Below are positions 7,573 to 16,262 of a DNA stretch of 38,509 nucleotides, piece after piece. Source of the stretch: an uncultured Phascolarctobacterium sp. Lineage in GTDB: Bacteria; Bacillota; Negativicutes; Acidaminococcales; Acidaminococcaceae. Numbering within the stretch: the first letter of the stretch is position 1; every line of letters begins with the position of its first letter. The position numbers were made by a program, and so were the translations under genes. The notes under the pieces were generated by a model. That model had not been told where the DNA came from. It saw only the letters and a program-made list of their open reading frames with translations, and did not search any database. The stretch spans positions 1 through 38,509 of the forward strand of contig CANREP010000018.1 in NCBI GenBank assembly GCA_947629685.1, given 5' to 3'.

Positions 7573-9576
7573 ATGAAAATTGCACTGACAGGTAATCCCA
7601 ACAGCGGCAAGACTACTATGTACAACGCGCTGACGGGCAGACATGAGCGAGTTGGCAACTGGGCGGGCGTTACCGTTGACAAGAGAGAAGCCGTCATAGA
7701 AAAGAAATATGCTGTGGGTACGGAGACGCTGATAGCAGTCGATCTGCCGGGCGCTTATTCCATGTCGCCCTTTACTTCGGAAGAAAGTATTACCAGCGCT
7801 TATGTGAAACATGCGGCGCCGGATGTCATCGTCAACATCGTGGACGCTACCAATCTGAGCCGCAGCCTGTTTTTCACTACCCAGCTGCTGGAGCTGGGCA
7901 TTCCCGTAGTAGTGGCGCTGAACAAGTTCGACATTAACGATAAGAAAGAGACCCGCATCGATGTGGCGGCGCTGTCCGCCAAGCTGGGCTGCCCGGTTAT
8001 CAGGACCGTGTCCACGGAAGGCAGCGGCTTACAGGAAGTGATACAGGCGGCAGCGGCCCAATACGGCAAGACGCAGCGTGCGCCTTATGAGCAGGGTCAG
8101 ATTGATTTGCTGGATAAAGATGCCGTAACGGAAGCGGACAGGAAGCGCTTTGCCTTTGTCAATAAGATTGTGGCTGCGGTAGAAAGCCGCAAGGTATTGA
8201 CCAGGGAAAAGAACAGCCAGGACGCTATCGACGCTGTACTGACCAATAAATTTCTGGGCATTCCTATTTTTGCCCTTATCATGTATTTTGTCTTTGATAT
8301 TTCTCAAGCAAGCTTCGGCCCCATGCTGGCGGATATCCTGGCAGGCTGGATCGAGGGCTTCCAGGAAATGGTGGCTGCGGCGGTAGAAGACAGTTCGCCG
8401 CTGCTGCAGGCGCTTTTGGTAGACGGCATTATCGGCGGTGTTGGCGCTGTTGTAGGCTTTTTGCCCCTGGTAATGGTGATGTACTTTTTGATTGCCCTTT
8501 TGGAAGACTGCGGTTATATGGCCCGCGTCAGCGTAGTGCTGGACCCCATCTTCAAAAAAGTGGGCCTGTCCGGCAAATCCGTTATTCCCTTCGTAATTGC
8601 CACCGGCTGCGGTATTCCGGCCATTATGGCCTGCCGCACTATCCGCAACGAGCGTGAACGCCGGGCGACCGCCATGCTGGCAACCTTTATGCCCTGCGGC
8701 GCCAAGCTGCCCGTTATCGCCCTCTTTACCGGCGTGTTCTTCCAGGACAGCGCCTGGATAGGCACATCCATGTACTTTATGGGCATTTTCCTGATTTTTG
8801 CAGGCGCGCTGCTTATCAACAGGATTGTAGGTTATAAGAGCAGACGGTCCTTCTTCATCATGGAGTTGCCGGAATACAAGCTGCCCAGCGTCAAACGCGC
8901 TTTTCTGGCCATGTGTTCCCGCGGCTGGGCTTATATCGTGAAAGCCAGCACTATCATCCTGCTGTGCAACACTGCCGTGCAGGTGATGCAGACCTTTAAC
9001 TGGAATTTCGAGGTGGTGGAGGAAGGTATGGAAAGCACTTCCATCCTGGCGTCCATAGCGCATCCTTTCGCCTTGCTGCTGATTCCTTTGGGCTTTGGCG
9101 TATGGCAGCTGGCAGCGGCCGCCGTTACCGGCTTTATCGCTAAGGAAAATGTGGTCGGTACTTTAGCGGTAGTTTACGGCGTAACTAATTTCATCGACCC
9201 GGAAGAGCTGGAACTGGTAGGCGGCGCCGGCGATGTTGCCGCTATGTTCGGCCTTTCTTCCGCGGCGGCGCTGGCGTATCTCATGTTCAATCTGTTTACG
9301 CCGCCCTGCTTTGCGGCGCTGGGAGCAATGCGCTCTGAGCTTGCCAGCACTAGGTGGCTGCTGGGCGCTATCGGCCTGCAGCTGGGCGTAGGCTATACCG
9401 TAGCCTTTGCCGTCTACCAGGTTGGTACGTTGATTTATGACGGTACGCTTGGCGATGGCTTCCTGCCCGGACTGGCAGTAGTGGCGGTTATCGTTGCCTA
9501 TATCATGCATCTTATCAACAAGACTGACAGGGAGCTGCAGAAAGAATATGCGCTGGGCGCTTCTACTGCCCGCTAA
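7573..9576 (+). CDS. feoB: Ferrous iron transporter FeoB
   Basis: This inner-membrane Fe2+ transporter has an N-terminal G-protein domain. I start at 7573, preceded by AAGGAGGAG, giving 667 residues. The ATG at 7555 would sit inside the ribosome site. G motifs visible: GNPNSGKTT (G1, residues 7-15), DLPGAY (G3) and NKFD (G4). The membrane part has the two FeoB gate repeats, including the first-gate segment VIPFVIATGCGIPA followed by cytosolic ARTIRNERERR-like sequence (here CRTIRNERERRA) and a later SRGWAYIVKAST segment. At 667 residues it is shorter than the E. coli protein and lacks a long C-terminal extension. A Cys-rich partner gene follows 32 bases later. Confidence 0.95.
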   Translation: MKIALTGNPNSGKTTMYNALTGRHERVGNWAGVTVDKREAVIEKKYAVGTETLIAVDLPGAYSMSPFTSEESITSAYVKHAAPDVIVNIVDATNLSRSLFFTTQLLELGIPVVVALNKFDINDKKETRIDVAALSAKLGCPVIRTVSTEGSGLQEVIQAAAAQYGKTQRAPYEQGQIDLLDKDAVTEADRKRFAFVNKIVAAVESRKVLTREKNSQDAIDAVLTNKFLGIPIFALIMYFVFDISQASFGPMLADILAGWIEGFQEMVAAAVEDSSPLLQALLVDGIIGGVGAVVGFLPLVMVMYFLIALLEDCGYMARVSVVLDPIFKKVGLSGKSVIPFVIATGCGIPAIMACRTIRNERERRATAMLATFMPCGAKLPVIALFTGVFFQDSAWIGTSMYFMGIFLIFAGALLINRIVGYKSRRSFFIMELPEYKLPSVKRAFLAMCSRGWAYIVKASTIILLCNTAVQVMQTFNWNFEVVEEGMESTSILASIAHPFALLLIPLGFGVWQLAAAAVTGFIAKENVVGTLAVVYGVTNFIDPEELELVGGAGDVAAMFGLSSAAALAYLMFNLFTPPCFAALGAMRSELASTRWLLGAIGLQLGVGYTVAFAVYQVGTLIYDGTLGDGFLPGLAVVAVIVAYIMHLINKTDRELQKEYALGASTAR

Positions 9577-9608
9577 GTCAGTACGGTATCAGTAAAGGAG
9601 GATAGCGG

Positions 9609-9761
9609 ATGAACGATATCATTGTAGCAGGCGTTATCATCGCCATCCTGCTGCTGGCGGTACGCTACCTGCATAAGGCGAAGAAAAACGGCGTTAAATG
9701 CGTAGGCTGCCCGGCAGCGAAAAGCTGTGCTGCAGGATGTAAAGGAAATAGTAAAAAATAA
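9609..9761 (+). CDS. FeoB-associated Cys-rich membrane protein
   Basis: This 50-residue protein has one N-terminal transmembrane helix (IIVAGVIIAILLLAV), a basic stretch and a Cys-rich tail with C31-x2-C34, C40 and C44. AAAGGAGGA precedes the ATG. Its size, the helix-plus-cysteines layout and its position right after feoB match the small FeoB-associated Cys-rich membrane protein family seen in many Firmicutes. A role in handling Fe2+ at the FeoB exit or in anchoring a partner has been proposed for such proteins and is inference here. Confidence 0.85.
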   Translation: MNDIIVAGVIIAILLLAVRYLHKAKKNGVKCVGCPAAKSCAAGCKGNSKK

Positions 9762-9826
9762 TATTACACCTTTTTTGGTTATTATTTTCTTATTACAGCG
9801 ATAGCGGACATTGCGTCTTTAAAACT

Positions 9827-9868
9827 CAGTCCTCGGTCAAATACGTGCCGGGGACTGTTTGTATTTTT
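9827..9868 (+). terminator. Terminator of the feo operon
   Basis: CAGTCCTCGG (9827-9836) pairs along its whole length with CCGGGGACTG (9848-9857), with one G-T pair and an 11-base loop, followed by TTTGTATTTTT. Confidence 0.8.
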
Positions 9869-9912
9869 AAAGAGTATCAGGGCCAAGCTTCCTGCCGTCT
9901 ATCGCAAGAAAA

Positions 9913-10143
9913 TACGCAGCTTTAAAACAAAATTGCAAGATAAAGCTTTTTTGCAGGCAAGAATAAACTGCGTACTTGTAGCCGCAGGCGGTGGGTGAGC
10001 CGGCAGAAGTTATGCATAAAATGGTGATAGTGCCCGGTACGGTTGCAACCGGGCACGGAGATGATAGGCTCACAACATCCGCGAAGGTTTGCGAACAAAA
10101 GAAGGCGATTTTGGCTACACCTTTTTCGCCCGAAAAAAGGTGT
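9913..10143 (+). other. Non-coding region with nested helices, possible structured RNA
   Basis: There is no credible gene between 9762 and 10459. This part contains several strong complementary pairs. TACGCAG (9913-9919) pairs with CTGCGTA (9968-9974), with CTTTA/TAAAG inside. GCGG (9988-9991) pairs with CCGC (10079-10082), GTGAGCC (9995-10001) with GGCTCAC (10067-10073), and GTGCCCGGT (10030-10038) with ACCGGGCAC (10048-10056). The last three nest as one branched-free arm with internal loops. ACACCTTTTT (10117-10126) pairs with AAAAAGGTGT (10134-10143) and may end a transcript, although no U-run follows. I compared it by eye with common riboswitches, 6S, SRP and RNase P RNAs and recognised none. 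It could also be decayed leader sequence. Confidence 0.35.
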
Positions 10144-10155
10144 ATATATAAATAC

Positions 10156-10185
10156 TTGACATTCCCCTATGCTGCTTGCTAATAT
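10156..10185 (+). promoter_or_regulatory. valS promoter
   Basis: TTGACA (10156-10161) and TAATAT (10180-10185) are separated by 18 bases. Transcription would begin near 10192, just before the T-box leader. Confidence 0.75.
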
Positions 10186-10204
10186 ATAAGGTATAGTAAA
10201 ATAT

Positions 10205-10437
10205 GGTAAAGGCTATGAAGGGGAGTCTTCCTGGAGGCAGAGCTCAAGAGAAGCGGCGGTTGGTGCAAGCCGTGCAAGGCGTCAGGATCTGTAGCCCCGG
10301 AGCAGTCCGGCTGAAACAGCAGTAGGCCGGAACGAGTCGCGCCCGTTACGCGCTTTGAGTGCTTCGCTTTGTGCGGAGAAAATAGGTGGTACCGCGATAA
10401 TTCGTCCTGTTCATTTTGAACAGGACTTTTTTATTTT
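10205..10437 (+). promoter_or_regulatory. T-box leader of valS
   Basis: This tRNA-sensing leader lets valS be expressed when uncharged tRNA-Val accumulates. The T-box sequence GGTGGTACCGCG is at 10385-10396. The terminator GTCCTGTTC (10404-10412) / GAACAGGAC (10418-10426) is followed by TTTTTTATTTT. The Stem I region shows AGAGAAG and the apical GGTTGGTGCAAGCC typical of the class. GTC at 10281-10283, on the 3' side of the expected specifier loop, is a Val codon and agrees with the downstream gene. The exact specifier assignment is by eye. Confidence 0.9.
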
Positions 10438-10459
10438 CAGTTTTGAGGAGGATTTGTCA

Positions 10460-13114
10460 ATGAGTGAAGAACATAACATTCCCAAGGTTTACGACCCTGC
10501 TTCCGTAGAGAAGAAATGGTATAAATTCTGGGAAGAGCACAGATATTTCCATGCGGAGGTTGAAGAAGGCAAGGATGCGTTCAGCATCGTTATCCCGCCT
10601 CCGAATATTACCGGCCAGCTGCACATGGGCCATGCTCTGGACAATACCCTGCAGGATATTTTAATCCGCTGGCACCGTATGATGGGTCACAATACCCTGT
10701 GGATGCCCGGCTATGACCATGCAGGTCTGGCTACGCAGATTAAGGTAGAAGAAGTAATCAAAAAAGAAGAAGGCAAGACCCGTTATGATCTGGGCCGCGA
10801 AGAGTTCCTGAAACGCGTATGGCAGTGGAAAGAGCAGTACGGCGACCGCATCATCAACCAGCTCAAATGTCTGGGCGTTTCCTGCGACTGGGAACGTAAA
10901 CGCTTTACTATGGACGAGGGCTGCTCTAAGGCTGTACGTGAAGTATTCTGCTCTTTGTACGAAAAAGGCCTCATCTATAAAGGCACCCGCATCACCAACT
11001 GGTGCGTAAACTGCAACACTGCGCTGAGTGATATCGAAGTTGAACATAAAGACGATGCCGGCAGCCTGTGGTATGTACGTTATCCGGTAGTGGAAGAAGA
11101 AGGTACTTATCTGACCATTGCTACCACCCGTCCGGAAACCATGCTGGGCGATACTGCTGTTGCCGTTAACCCGGAAGATCCCCGTTACGGACATCTGGTA
11201 GGCAAAACTCTGCGCCTGCCTTTAACCGACCGCGTTATTCCCATTATTGCCGACAGCTATGTTGACCTTGAATTCGGTACCGGCGCCGTTAAGATTACTC
11301 CGGCACACGACCCCAACGACTATGAAATGGGTATGCGTCATAAACTGCCCAGCATCGTCGTTATCGGCATGAACGGTCTGATGACTGAAGAAGCTGGCAA
11401 ATACGCCGGTCAGGAACGTTATGAATGCCGTAAGAATATTGTTAATGATTTAAAAGAACAGGGCTACCTGGTAAAAATCGAAGAACATTCCCATGCAGTT
11501 GGTCACTGCCAGCGCTGCGGCAGCGTCGTAGAACCGCTTGTTTCTACCCAATGGTTTGTTAAGATGGAGCCTTTGGTAAAAGCTGCGGTAGACTGCGTAG
11601 AAGACGGCCGTACCCAGTTTGTACCGGAACGCTTTACCAAGACTTATACCGGCTGGATGGAAAACATCCGCGACTGGTGTATTTCCCGTCAGATCTGGTG
11701 GGGTCACCGTATTCCTGTCTGGTACTGCGATGACTGCGGCGAAATGTCTGCTTCCCGTACTGATCTGACTGTCTGCCCGAAATGCGGCAGCGCTCATATC
11801 CATCAGGACGAGGACGCACTGGACACCTGGTTCAGCAGCGCTCTGTGGCCGTTCTCTACTATGGGCTGGCCGGATAAGACGCCGCTTTTGAAACAGTTCT
11901 ATCCTACCAGCGTACTGGTAACCGGTTACGATATTATCTTCTTCTGGGTTGCCCGTATGCTGATTATGGGTATGGAATTCATGAAAGAAATTCCTTTCGA
12001 GAAAGTATTCATCCACGGTCTGTTACGCGACAGCCAGGGCCGCAAGATGTCCAAGTCTTTAGGCAACGGTATCGACCCGCTGGAAGTTATCGACCAGTAC
12101 GGTGCTGATACTCTGCGCTTCATGCTCATTACCGGCAACACTCCGGGCAACGATATGCGTTTCTACTGGGAACGTGTGGAAGCTACCCGTAACTTTGCCA
12201 ACAAGATCTGGAATGCTTCCCGCTTTGCCCTCATGAATATGGAAGGCTACGACCCCAAAGCAGAGCTGGCTCCGTATACTCTGGCAGATAAATGGATACT
12301 GTCCCGTCTGCAGCATACTGCACAGTCCGTTACCGATTTGCTGGGCAAATTCGAGCTGGGCGAAGCAGGCCGTCTGATTTACGACTTCATCTGGGGCGAG
12401 GTGTGCGACTGGTATATCGAGCTGGCTAAACCCAGACTGTATAATAAAGAAAATGCCGCAGAACGCGCTACTGCACAGCACGTTCTGGCGCAGGTACTTA
12501 CCTCTGCCATGCAGCTGCTGCATCCTTACATGCCCTTCATCACCGAAGAAATCTATCAATGCCTGCCCCACGAAGCAGAAAGCATCATGATTTCCAAGTG
12601 GCCTGAAGCTGACGCTGCCTTAATGGATGACGAAGCAGAACGCCTGATGGGCGCTATCATGGAAAGCATTAAGGCTGTCCGCAACATGCGTGCGGAAGTA
12701 AATGTACCGCCCGGAAAGAAAGTTCCGGCTATCATGCTGGCTGCTGCCGACCTGAAAGACGGCATTATCGCCAACGAAAACTACGTACACCTGATGGGTG
12801 CTATCAGCGAACTGACCGTGCTGGATGAAAATGCGGCCAAACCGGAAAACGCCATGGCTGCCGTAGTAAGCGGTATTGAAGTATATCTGCCGCTGGCAGG
12901 CCTTATCGACGTGGAAAAAGAAAACCAGCGTCTGACCAAAGAGCTGGCAGCTATCGACAAAGAGCTGGCACGCGTTAACGGCAAGCTGGGCAACGCAGGT
13001 TTCCTGGCTAAAGCTCCTGCTGACGTTATCGAAAAAGAAAAAGCAAAAGCAGAAGAACTGAACGCGAAAAAGGCTTCCATCAACGAACGCCTGGAATATT
13101 TAAAGACCTTATAA
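10460..13114 (+). CDS. valS: Valyl-tRNA synthetase
   Basis: This cytoplasmic class I synthetase charges tRNA-Val. The 884 residues start at 10460 behind GAGGAGG. The in-frame upstream start at 10355 would run through the T-box terminator and is rejected. Visible motifs are PPPNITGQLHMGH (signature HMGH, residues 55-58) and KMSKS (529-533). The CP1 editing region carries TTRPETMLGDTAVAVNP, and a Zn-ribbon-like CDDCGE...CPKCG pair is present. A C-terminal coiled coil rich in Lys, Glu and Ala (about 820-884) is typical of ValRS. Length is normal for bacterial ValRS. Control is by the T-box. Confidence 0.97.
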   Translation: MSEEHNIPKVYDPASVEKKWYKFWEEHRYFHAEVEEGKDAFSIVIPPPNITGQLHMGHALDNTLQDILIRWHRMMGHNTLWMPGYDHAGLATQIKVEEVIKKEEGKTRYDLGREEFLKRVWQWKEQYGDRIINQLKCLGVSCDWERKRFTMDEGCSKAVREVFCSLYEKGLIYKGTRITNWCVNCNTALSDIEVEHKDDAGSLWYVRYPVVEEEGTYLTIATTRPETMLGDTAVAVNPEDPRYGHLVGKTLRLPLTDRVIPIIADSYVDLEFGTGAVKITPAHDPNDYEMGMRHKLPSIVVIGMNGLMTEEAGKYAGQERYECRKNIVNDLKEQGYLVKIEEHSHAVGHCQRCGSVVEPLVSTQWFVKMEPLVKAAVDCVEDGRTQFVPERFTKTYTGWMENIRDWCISRQIWWGHRIPVWYCDDCGEMSASRTDLTVCPKCGSAHIHQDEDALDTWFSSALWPFSTMGWPDKTPLLKQFYPTSVLVTGYDIIFFWVARMLIMGMEFMKEIPFEKVFIHGLLRDSQGRKMSKSLGNGIDPLEVIDQYGADTLRFMLITGNTPGNDMRFYWERVEATRNFANKIWNASRFALMNMEGYDPKAELAPYTLADKWILSRLQHTAQSVTDLLGKFELGEAGRLIYDFIWGEVCDWYIELAKPRLYNKENAAERATAQHVLAQVLTSAMQLLHPYMPFITEEIYQCLPHEAESIMISKWPEADAALMDDEAERLMGAIMESIKAVRNMRAEVNVPPGKKVPAIMLAAADLKDGIIANENYVHLMGAISELTVLDENAAKPENAMAAVVSGIEVYLPLAGLIDVEKENQRLTKELAAIDKELARVNGKLGNAGFLAKAPADVIEKEKAKAEELNAKKASINERLEYLKTL

Positions 13115-13125
13115 ACAGCACAAGG

Positions 13126-13154
13126 AGCGGTGCGGCGCAGCCGTGCCGCTTTGC
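13126..13154 (+). terminator. Weak hairpin between valS and folC
   Basis: AGCGGTGCGGC (13126-13136) pairs with GCCGTGCCGCT (13140-13150), with G-T pairs, around a three-base loop. Only TTTGCTGT follows, so it may attenuate rather than fully stop transcription into folC. Confidence 0.5.
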
Positions 13155-13175
13155 TGTATGATTACGGAGGAAACT

Positions 13176-14480
13176 ATGAACTATACGGAAGGCCTGGCCT
13201 ATCTGGAAGGCTTGGGCAAATTCGGCATCCAGCTGGGTATGGAGCGTATTGAAGGCCTCCTGCGCGAGCTGGGCAACCCGGAACAGAAAATCAAAACCGT
13301 GCATGTTACCGGCACCAACGGTAAAGGCTCCGTCAGCAGCATGATTACCAATATCCTGCTGGCAGCAGGCCTCAAGGCAGGCAAGTTTACTTCGCCCCAC
13401 CTGGTAAAATATAATGAACGCATCAGCGTCAACGGTCAGAACATCAGCGACGAGGATTTTGCTACGGCGATTACCGCCGTTAAGGTTGCGGCAGACAGCA
13501 TCGTTAAAAAAGGCGTATGCGACCAGCCTACCCAGTTTGAAATCCTTACGGCGGCAGCTTTTCTGCATTTTTATCTGCAGAAAGTAGATTACGCTGTCAT
13601 CGAAGTAGGTTTAGGTGGTCTGTGGGATTCTACCAACGTCATTACGCCGGTGGTTTCCGTCATCACTAACGTGGCGCTGGACCATACCGACCGCTGCGGC
13701 GACACCGTGGCCCGTATCGCCATGCAGAAAGCGGGCATTATCAAGGAAAAAGTGCCCCTCGTTACGGCTGCGGAAGGCGAAGAAGCGCTGGGCCCCATCG
13801 TTACCATGGCCATGTTTAAGGACGCGCCTGTGTATCTGTACGGCAAGGCCTTTTACGGCACCGAGGTAACCAGCTCCATGGAAGGGCAGAAGTTTACCCT
13901 CCACGCCGGCGACTACTATCATTCCGATTATGAAATCAAGCTGCCCGGCGAGCATCAGATTAAAAATACCAGCGTCGCTATCGTAGCTGCCAAGCTGGTT
14001 TCCAAGCAGGACGAGCGCATTACCGAGCTGGCGCTGCACATCGGCGTAGCTAATACCCTGTGGCCGGGACGCCTGGAGCGCATCCATAAAAATCCTGATA
14101 TTATTTTGGACGGAGCCCATAACCCCGACGGCGCCAGAGCGCTGCGCAAGGCGCTTGATAAATACTATCCCCAGCAGCCGGTGCAGTTTGTTTTCGGCAT
14201 GATGGGCGATAAGGATATGAGCGGCGTTATCAAAGAGCTGATTACAGAAAAAGACACGGTGCATACGGTGCAGGTCAGCAACGGCAGCCGTGCGGCAACG
14301 GCGGAAACCCTTGCAGGTCTCGCCGGCGCTAACGCAACGGCAGAAAACGATTTGCTGACGGCGTATAACAAGGCGGTGGCAGCTGCAGGCGATGGCGGCA
14401 TCGTCTGCGTGTGCGGCAGCTTGTACCTGGTGGGCGAATTTAAAGCCCTGATGCTGCAGGAGAAGGAGCAATGTCATTAA
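13176..14480 (+). CDS. folC: Bifunctional folylpolyglutamate/dihydrofolate synthase
   Basis: This cytoplasmic Mur-ligase-fold enzyme adds glutamate to folates and possibly to dihydropteroate. The 434-residue protein starts at 13176 behind CGGAGGAAA. The P-loop TGTNGKGS is at residues 45-52. Other family marks are FTSPHLVKYNERI, the DHTDRCGDTVARIAMQKAGIIK region (catalytic Asp/His and the Lys position) and ILDGAHNPDGARAL in the C-terminal domain. The last ten bases overlap the start of the next gene, which implies coupled translation. Whether it has both activities cannot be told from sequence alone. Confidence 0.93.
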   Translation: MNYTEGLAYLEGLGKFGIQLGMERIEGLLRELGNPEQKIKTVHVTGTNGKGSVSSMITNILLAAGLKAGKFTSPHLVKYNERISVNGQNISDEDFATAITAVKVAADSIVKKGVCDQPTQFEILTAAAFLHFYLQKVDYAVIEVGLGGLWDSTNVITPVVSVITNVALDHTDRCGDTVARIAMQKAGIIKEKVPLVTAAEGEEALGPIVTMAMFKDAPVYLYGKAFYGTEVTSSMEGQKFTLHAGDYYHSDYEIKLPGEHQIKNTSVAIVAAKLVSKQDERITELALHIGVANTLWPGRLERIHKNPDIILDGAHNPDGARALRKALDKYYPQQPVQFVFGMMGDKDMSGVIKELITEKDTVHTVQVSNGSRAATAETLAGLAGANATAENDLLTAYNKAVAAAGDGGIVCVCGSLYLVGEFKALMLQEKEQCH

Positions 14481-15760
14481 AAGCGTGGGCGGACAAGCTC
14501 GATCAATATGTTTATTATCTGCTGCTCTTTACGGTGGCAGTCATCCCGCTGGAGCAGGAATTTACCGCCGGCTGCGTAGCCGTTACCTTTTTCTGCGCGC
14601 TGCTGGCTTCCTTTGGCACAAGACGCAGAGAAAACGTGCTGCATCCCTGGCAGCAGGCGCTCTTGTATCTGCTCTTTGCTATCGGCTGGATTTCGCTGCA
14701 TTTTTCGGCAGATAAATTTCTTTCTTCCTTTAATTTTGTCTATGTGGGCGGCCAGTATGCGGCGTTGATCTTCGTACTTTTGCGTTACGGCTGGCAAAAG
14801 CCCCAGCCCTTTGTGCAGGCTGCGCCGCCGCAGAATCTGTGGCAGCGTTTCAGCAGCCTGCCGCGGCCCATGCAGCTTATCGGCGCTTTTCTGACCGTTT
14901 CGGTACTGGTAAGCGGTATCGGCCTGGCGCAGAAGCTGTTGGGCGTTACGGCGGAGGGCATCTGGGTAGACCCGCAGGAGTTTCCTGAGCTGAAAATCAG
15001 GGTCTATTCCACTCTGGTCAATCCAAATATCCTGGCGGGGTATCTGGTGCTCGTTGTTGCCTACGGTGCGGCGCTGTTCAGCGTGTTTAAGGCTAAACGT
15101 GTGCGGCTGGCACTGACAGTAACGTCCTTGCTGGCGGCGGCCTGCCTGCTCTATACCTATTCGCGCGGCAACTGGCTGGCGTGCGCGGCAGTGCTGTTTG
15201 CTTTCTGCCTGTTTTTTTATCACAAGGCTTTCCTGCCCGTACTGGGCGTAGGCGCGCTGGGCTTGGCAGTAGGCGGACAGGCCGTGTGGCACCGGCTGGG
15301 CTCCATCTTAAACGGACAGGATACGTCCATGGCTCTGCGCATGGCTTACTTGCGCAGCACGAAATGGATTATCGAGGAATATCCTTTAGGTGTGGGCTGG
15401 TACGGTTATCGCTTTGTCTATCCTACCTATAATTATTATCTGGCTGATACCAGCGTCATCATGTATCACTGCCATAACCTGTTTTTGAACGTGCTGGCGG
15501 AACTGGGCTGGCACGGGCTGATCGTCTTTCTGGTGGTGTGGGGTATGTTCCTCTATCACGGCTGGAAGCTGGCGTTTAATAAAAAAGGCGCGTGGACAAC
15601 GGCGCTGGGACGCGGTTATGTACTGGCCAGCGTGGGCATCGCCATCGGCGGACTGACCGACCATGTCTATTTTAATACCCAGATGGGCCTGCTCTTCTGG
15701 CTTTTAGGTATTTTAACCATGCTCAGTTATAAACTGGATAAGTATGAAGTAAAAAGATAG
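14471..15760 (+). CDS. O-antigen ligase/polymerase family membrane protein
   Basis: This 429-residue polytopic inner-membrane protein has about ten hydrophobic segments. A large periplasmic loop in the second half contains YRFVYPTYNYY and MYHCHNLFLNVLAELGWHG, the CHN-L-x2-LAELG-x2-G pattern of the Wzy_C/WaaL family. An earlier helix carries YTYSRGNWLACAAVL, where the SRG(A/N) is also characteristic. Members join or polymerise surface glycans on undecaprenyl carriers, or ligate them to lipid A core. The exact substrate is unknown. The start ATG overlaps the end of folC by ten bases, and the gene ends in a strong terminator, closing the valS-folC unit. Confidence 0.85.
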   Translation: MSLKAWADKLDQYVYYLLLFTVAVIPLEQEFTAGCVAVTFFCALLASFGTRRRENVLHPWQQALLYLLFAIGWISLHFSADKFLSSFNFVYVGGQYAALIFVLLRYGWQKPQPFVQAAPPQNLWQRFSSLPRPMQLIGAFLTVSVLVSGIGLAQKLLGVTAEGIWVDPQEFPELKIRVYSTLVNPNILAGYLVLVVAYGAALFSVFKAKRVRLALTVTSLLAAACLLYTYSRGNWLACAAVLFAFCLFFYHKAFLPVLGVGALGLAVGGQAVWHRLGSILNGQDTSMALRMAYLRSTKWIIEEYPLGVGWYGYRFVYPTYNYYLADTSVIMYHCHNLFLNVLAELGWHGLIVFLVVWGMFLYHGWKLAFNKKGAWTTALGRGYVLASVGIAIGGLTDHVYFNTQMGLLFWLLGILTMLSYKLDKYEVKR

Positions 15761-15770
15761 AAGACAGTAA

Positions 15771-15803
15771 AAAACGACGTATAGCAATATACGTCGTTTT
15801 TTG
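15771..15803 (+). terminator. Strong intrinsic terminator after the O-antigen ligase gene
   Basis: AAAACGACGTATA (15771-15783) is perfectly complementary to TATACGTCGTTTT (15788-15800) around a GCAA tetraloop. The T-run continues. The symmetric A/T flanks would let it work in both directions. Confidence 0.92.
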
Positions 15804-15935
15804 TATTTACAGCAAAAAAATATTTCAATTCCATTTTATTTGTCATAAAAGTATTTACGCAGATAAATATAAAACAAAAGCTAAAAATACGCTGTATAGT
15901 GGCGCAGGACCAGTTTTTGCCTCTTGCTGCCGCTG

Positions 15936-15964
15936 TTGACAGAGTGAAATTTGTGTGATAAAAT
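15936..15964 (+). promoter_or_regulatory. Promoter for the B12-riboswitch transcript
   Basis: TTGACA (15936-15941), 17 bases and TAAAAT (15959-15964) with an extended-10 TG one base upstream. This is one of the best promoters in the window. It would give a leader of about 360 bases before the autotransporter start at 16333. The stretch 15804-15935 is AT-rich, and I see nothing assignable in it. Confidence 0.8.
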
Positions 15965-16039
15965 CCCGAAAAACAAGAAAAATTATCATTAAGAATAAAA
16001 ATTAAATAAGTATAAAATTTTGTTTAATAAAATACTGTA

Positions 16040-16182
16040 ATCGGGTGCAGCCATGCTTAATAGAGAAATCGGTACAAGCCGATGCTGTCCCGCAGCTGTA
16101 GTGCCGAGCAAGTCCAACAATGCCACTGGGAAACCGGGAAGGCTGGAGGCGCGATGAAGCAGAGCCAGAAGAACTGCCCGAT
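16040..16182 (+). promoter_or_regulatory. Cobalamin (B12) riboswitch
   Basis: The class hallmarks appear in order. A closing stem is formed by ATCGG (16040-16044) and CCGAT (16178-16182). AATAGAGAA and the ATCGG-N6-CCGAT hairpin follow, then TGCCACTGG (16121-16129), CCGGGAAGG, and the B12 box AGCCAGAAGAACTGCC (16163-16178), close to the consensus AGYCAGGAGACCTGCC. Such elements bind adenosyl- or other cobalamins and usually switch off B12 uptake or biosynthesis genes. The next gene is an autotransporter, an unusual target. An open frame from 16120 runs through the riboswitch and is not the real start. Confidence 0.93.
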
Positions 16183-16213
16183 TATTTTTATACAATGCCT
16201 GCGAAAGACAGTC

Positions 16214-16262
16214 AGCGTATTCAGGACGCTTTTTTGTCATGGGCAGAAAAGCGTCTTTTGCT
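16214..16262 (+). terminator. Riboswitch expression platform (terminator with competing antiterminator)
   Basis: GACGCTTTT (16225-16233) pairs with AAAAGCGTC (16247-16255), followed by TTTTGCTTT, forming an intrinsic terminator between the riboswitch and the gene. AGCGT (16214-16218) can instead pair with ACGCT (16226-16230), which destroys the terminator. The two folds exclude each other, as expected for transcriptional control by the aptamer. Which fold the ligand favours is inferred from the class (ligand gives termination). Confidence 0.75.

Noticed and set aside
9867-10073. Small minus-strand frame of 68 codons in the feo-valS gap
   Set aside because: It covers the nested helices, lacks a ribosome site and any recognisable feature. 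The RNA-structure reading is simpler.
9913-10143. Retron or 6S RNA in the non-coding gap
   Set aside because: There is no reverse transcriptase gene nearby, and the helices do not form the long rod with a central bubble expected of 6S RNA.
10355-10459. Longer valS start
   Set aside because: It would run through the T-box sequence and terminator. GAGGAGG and the usual N-terminus support 10460.
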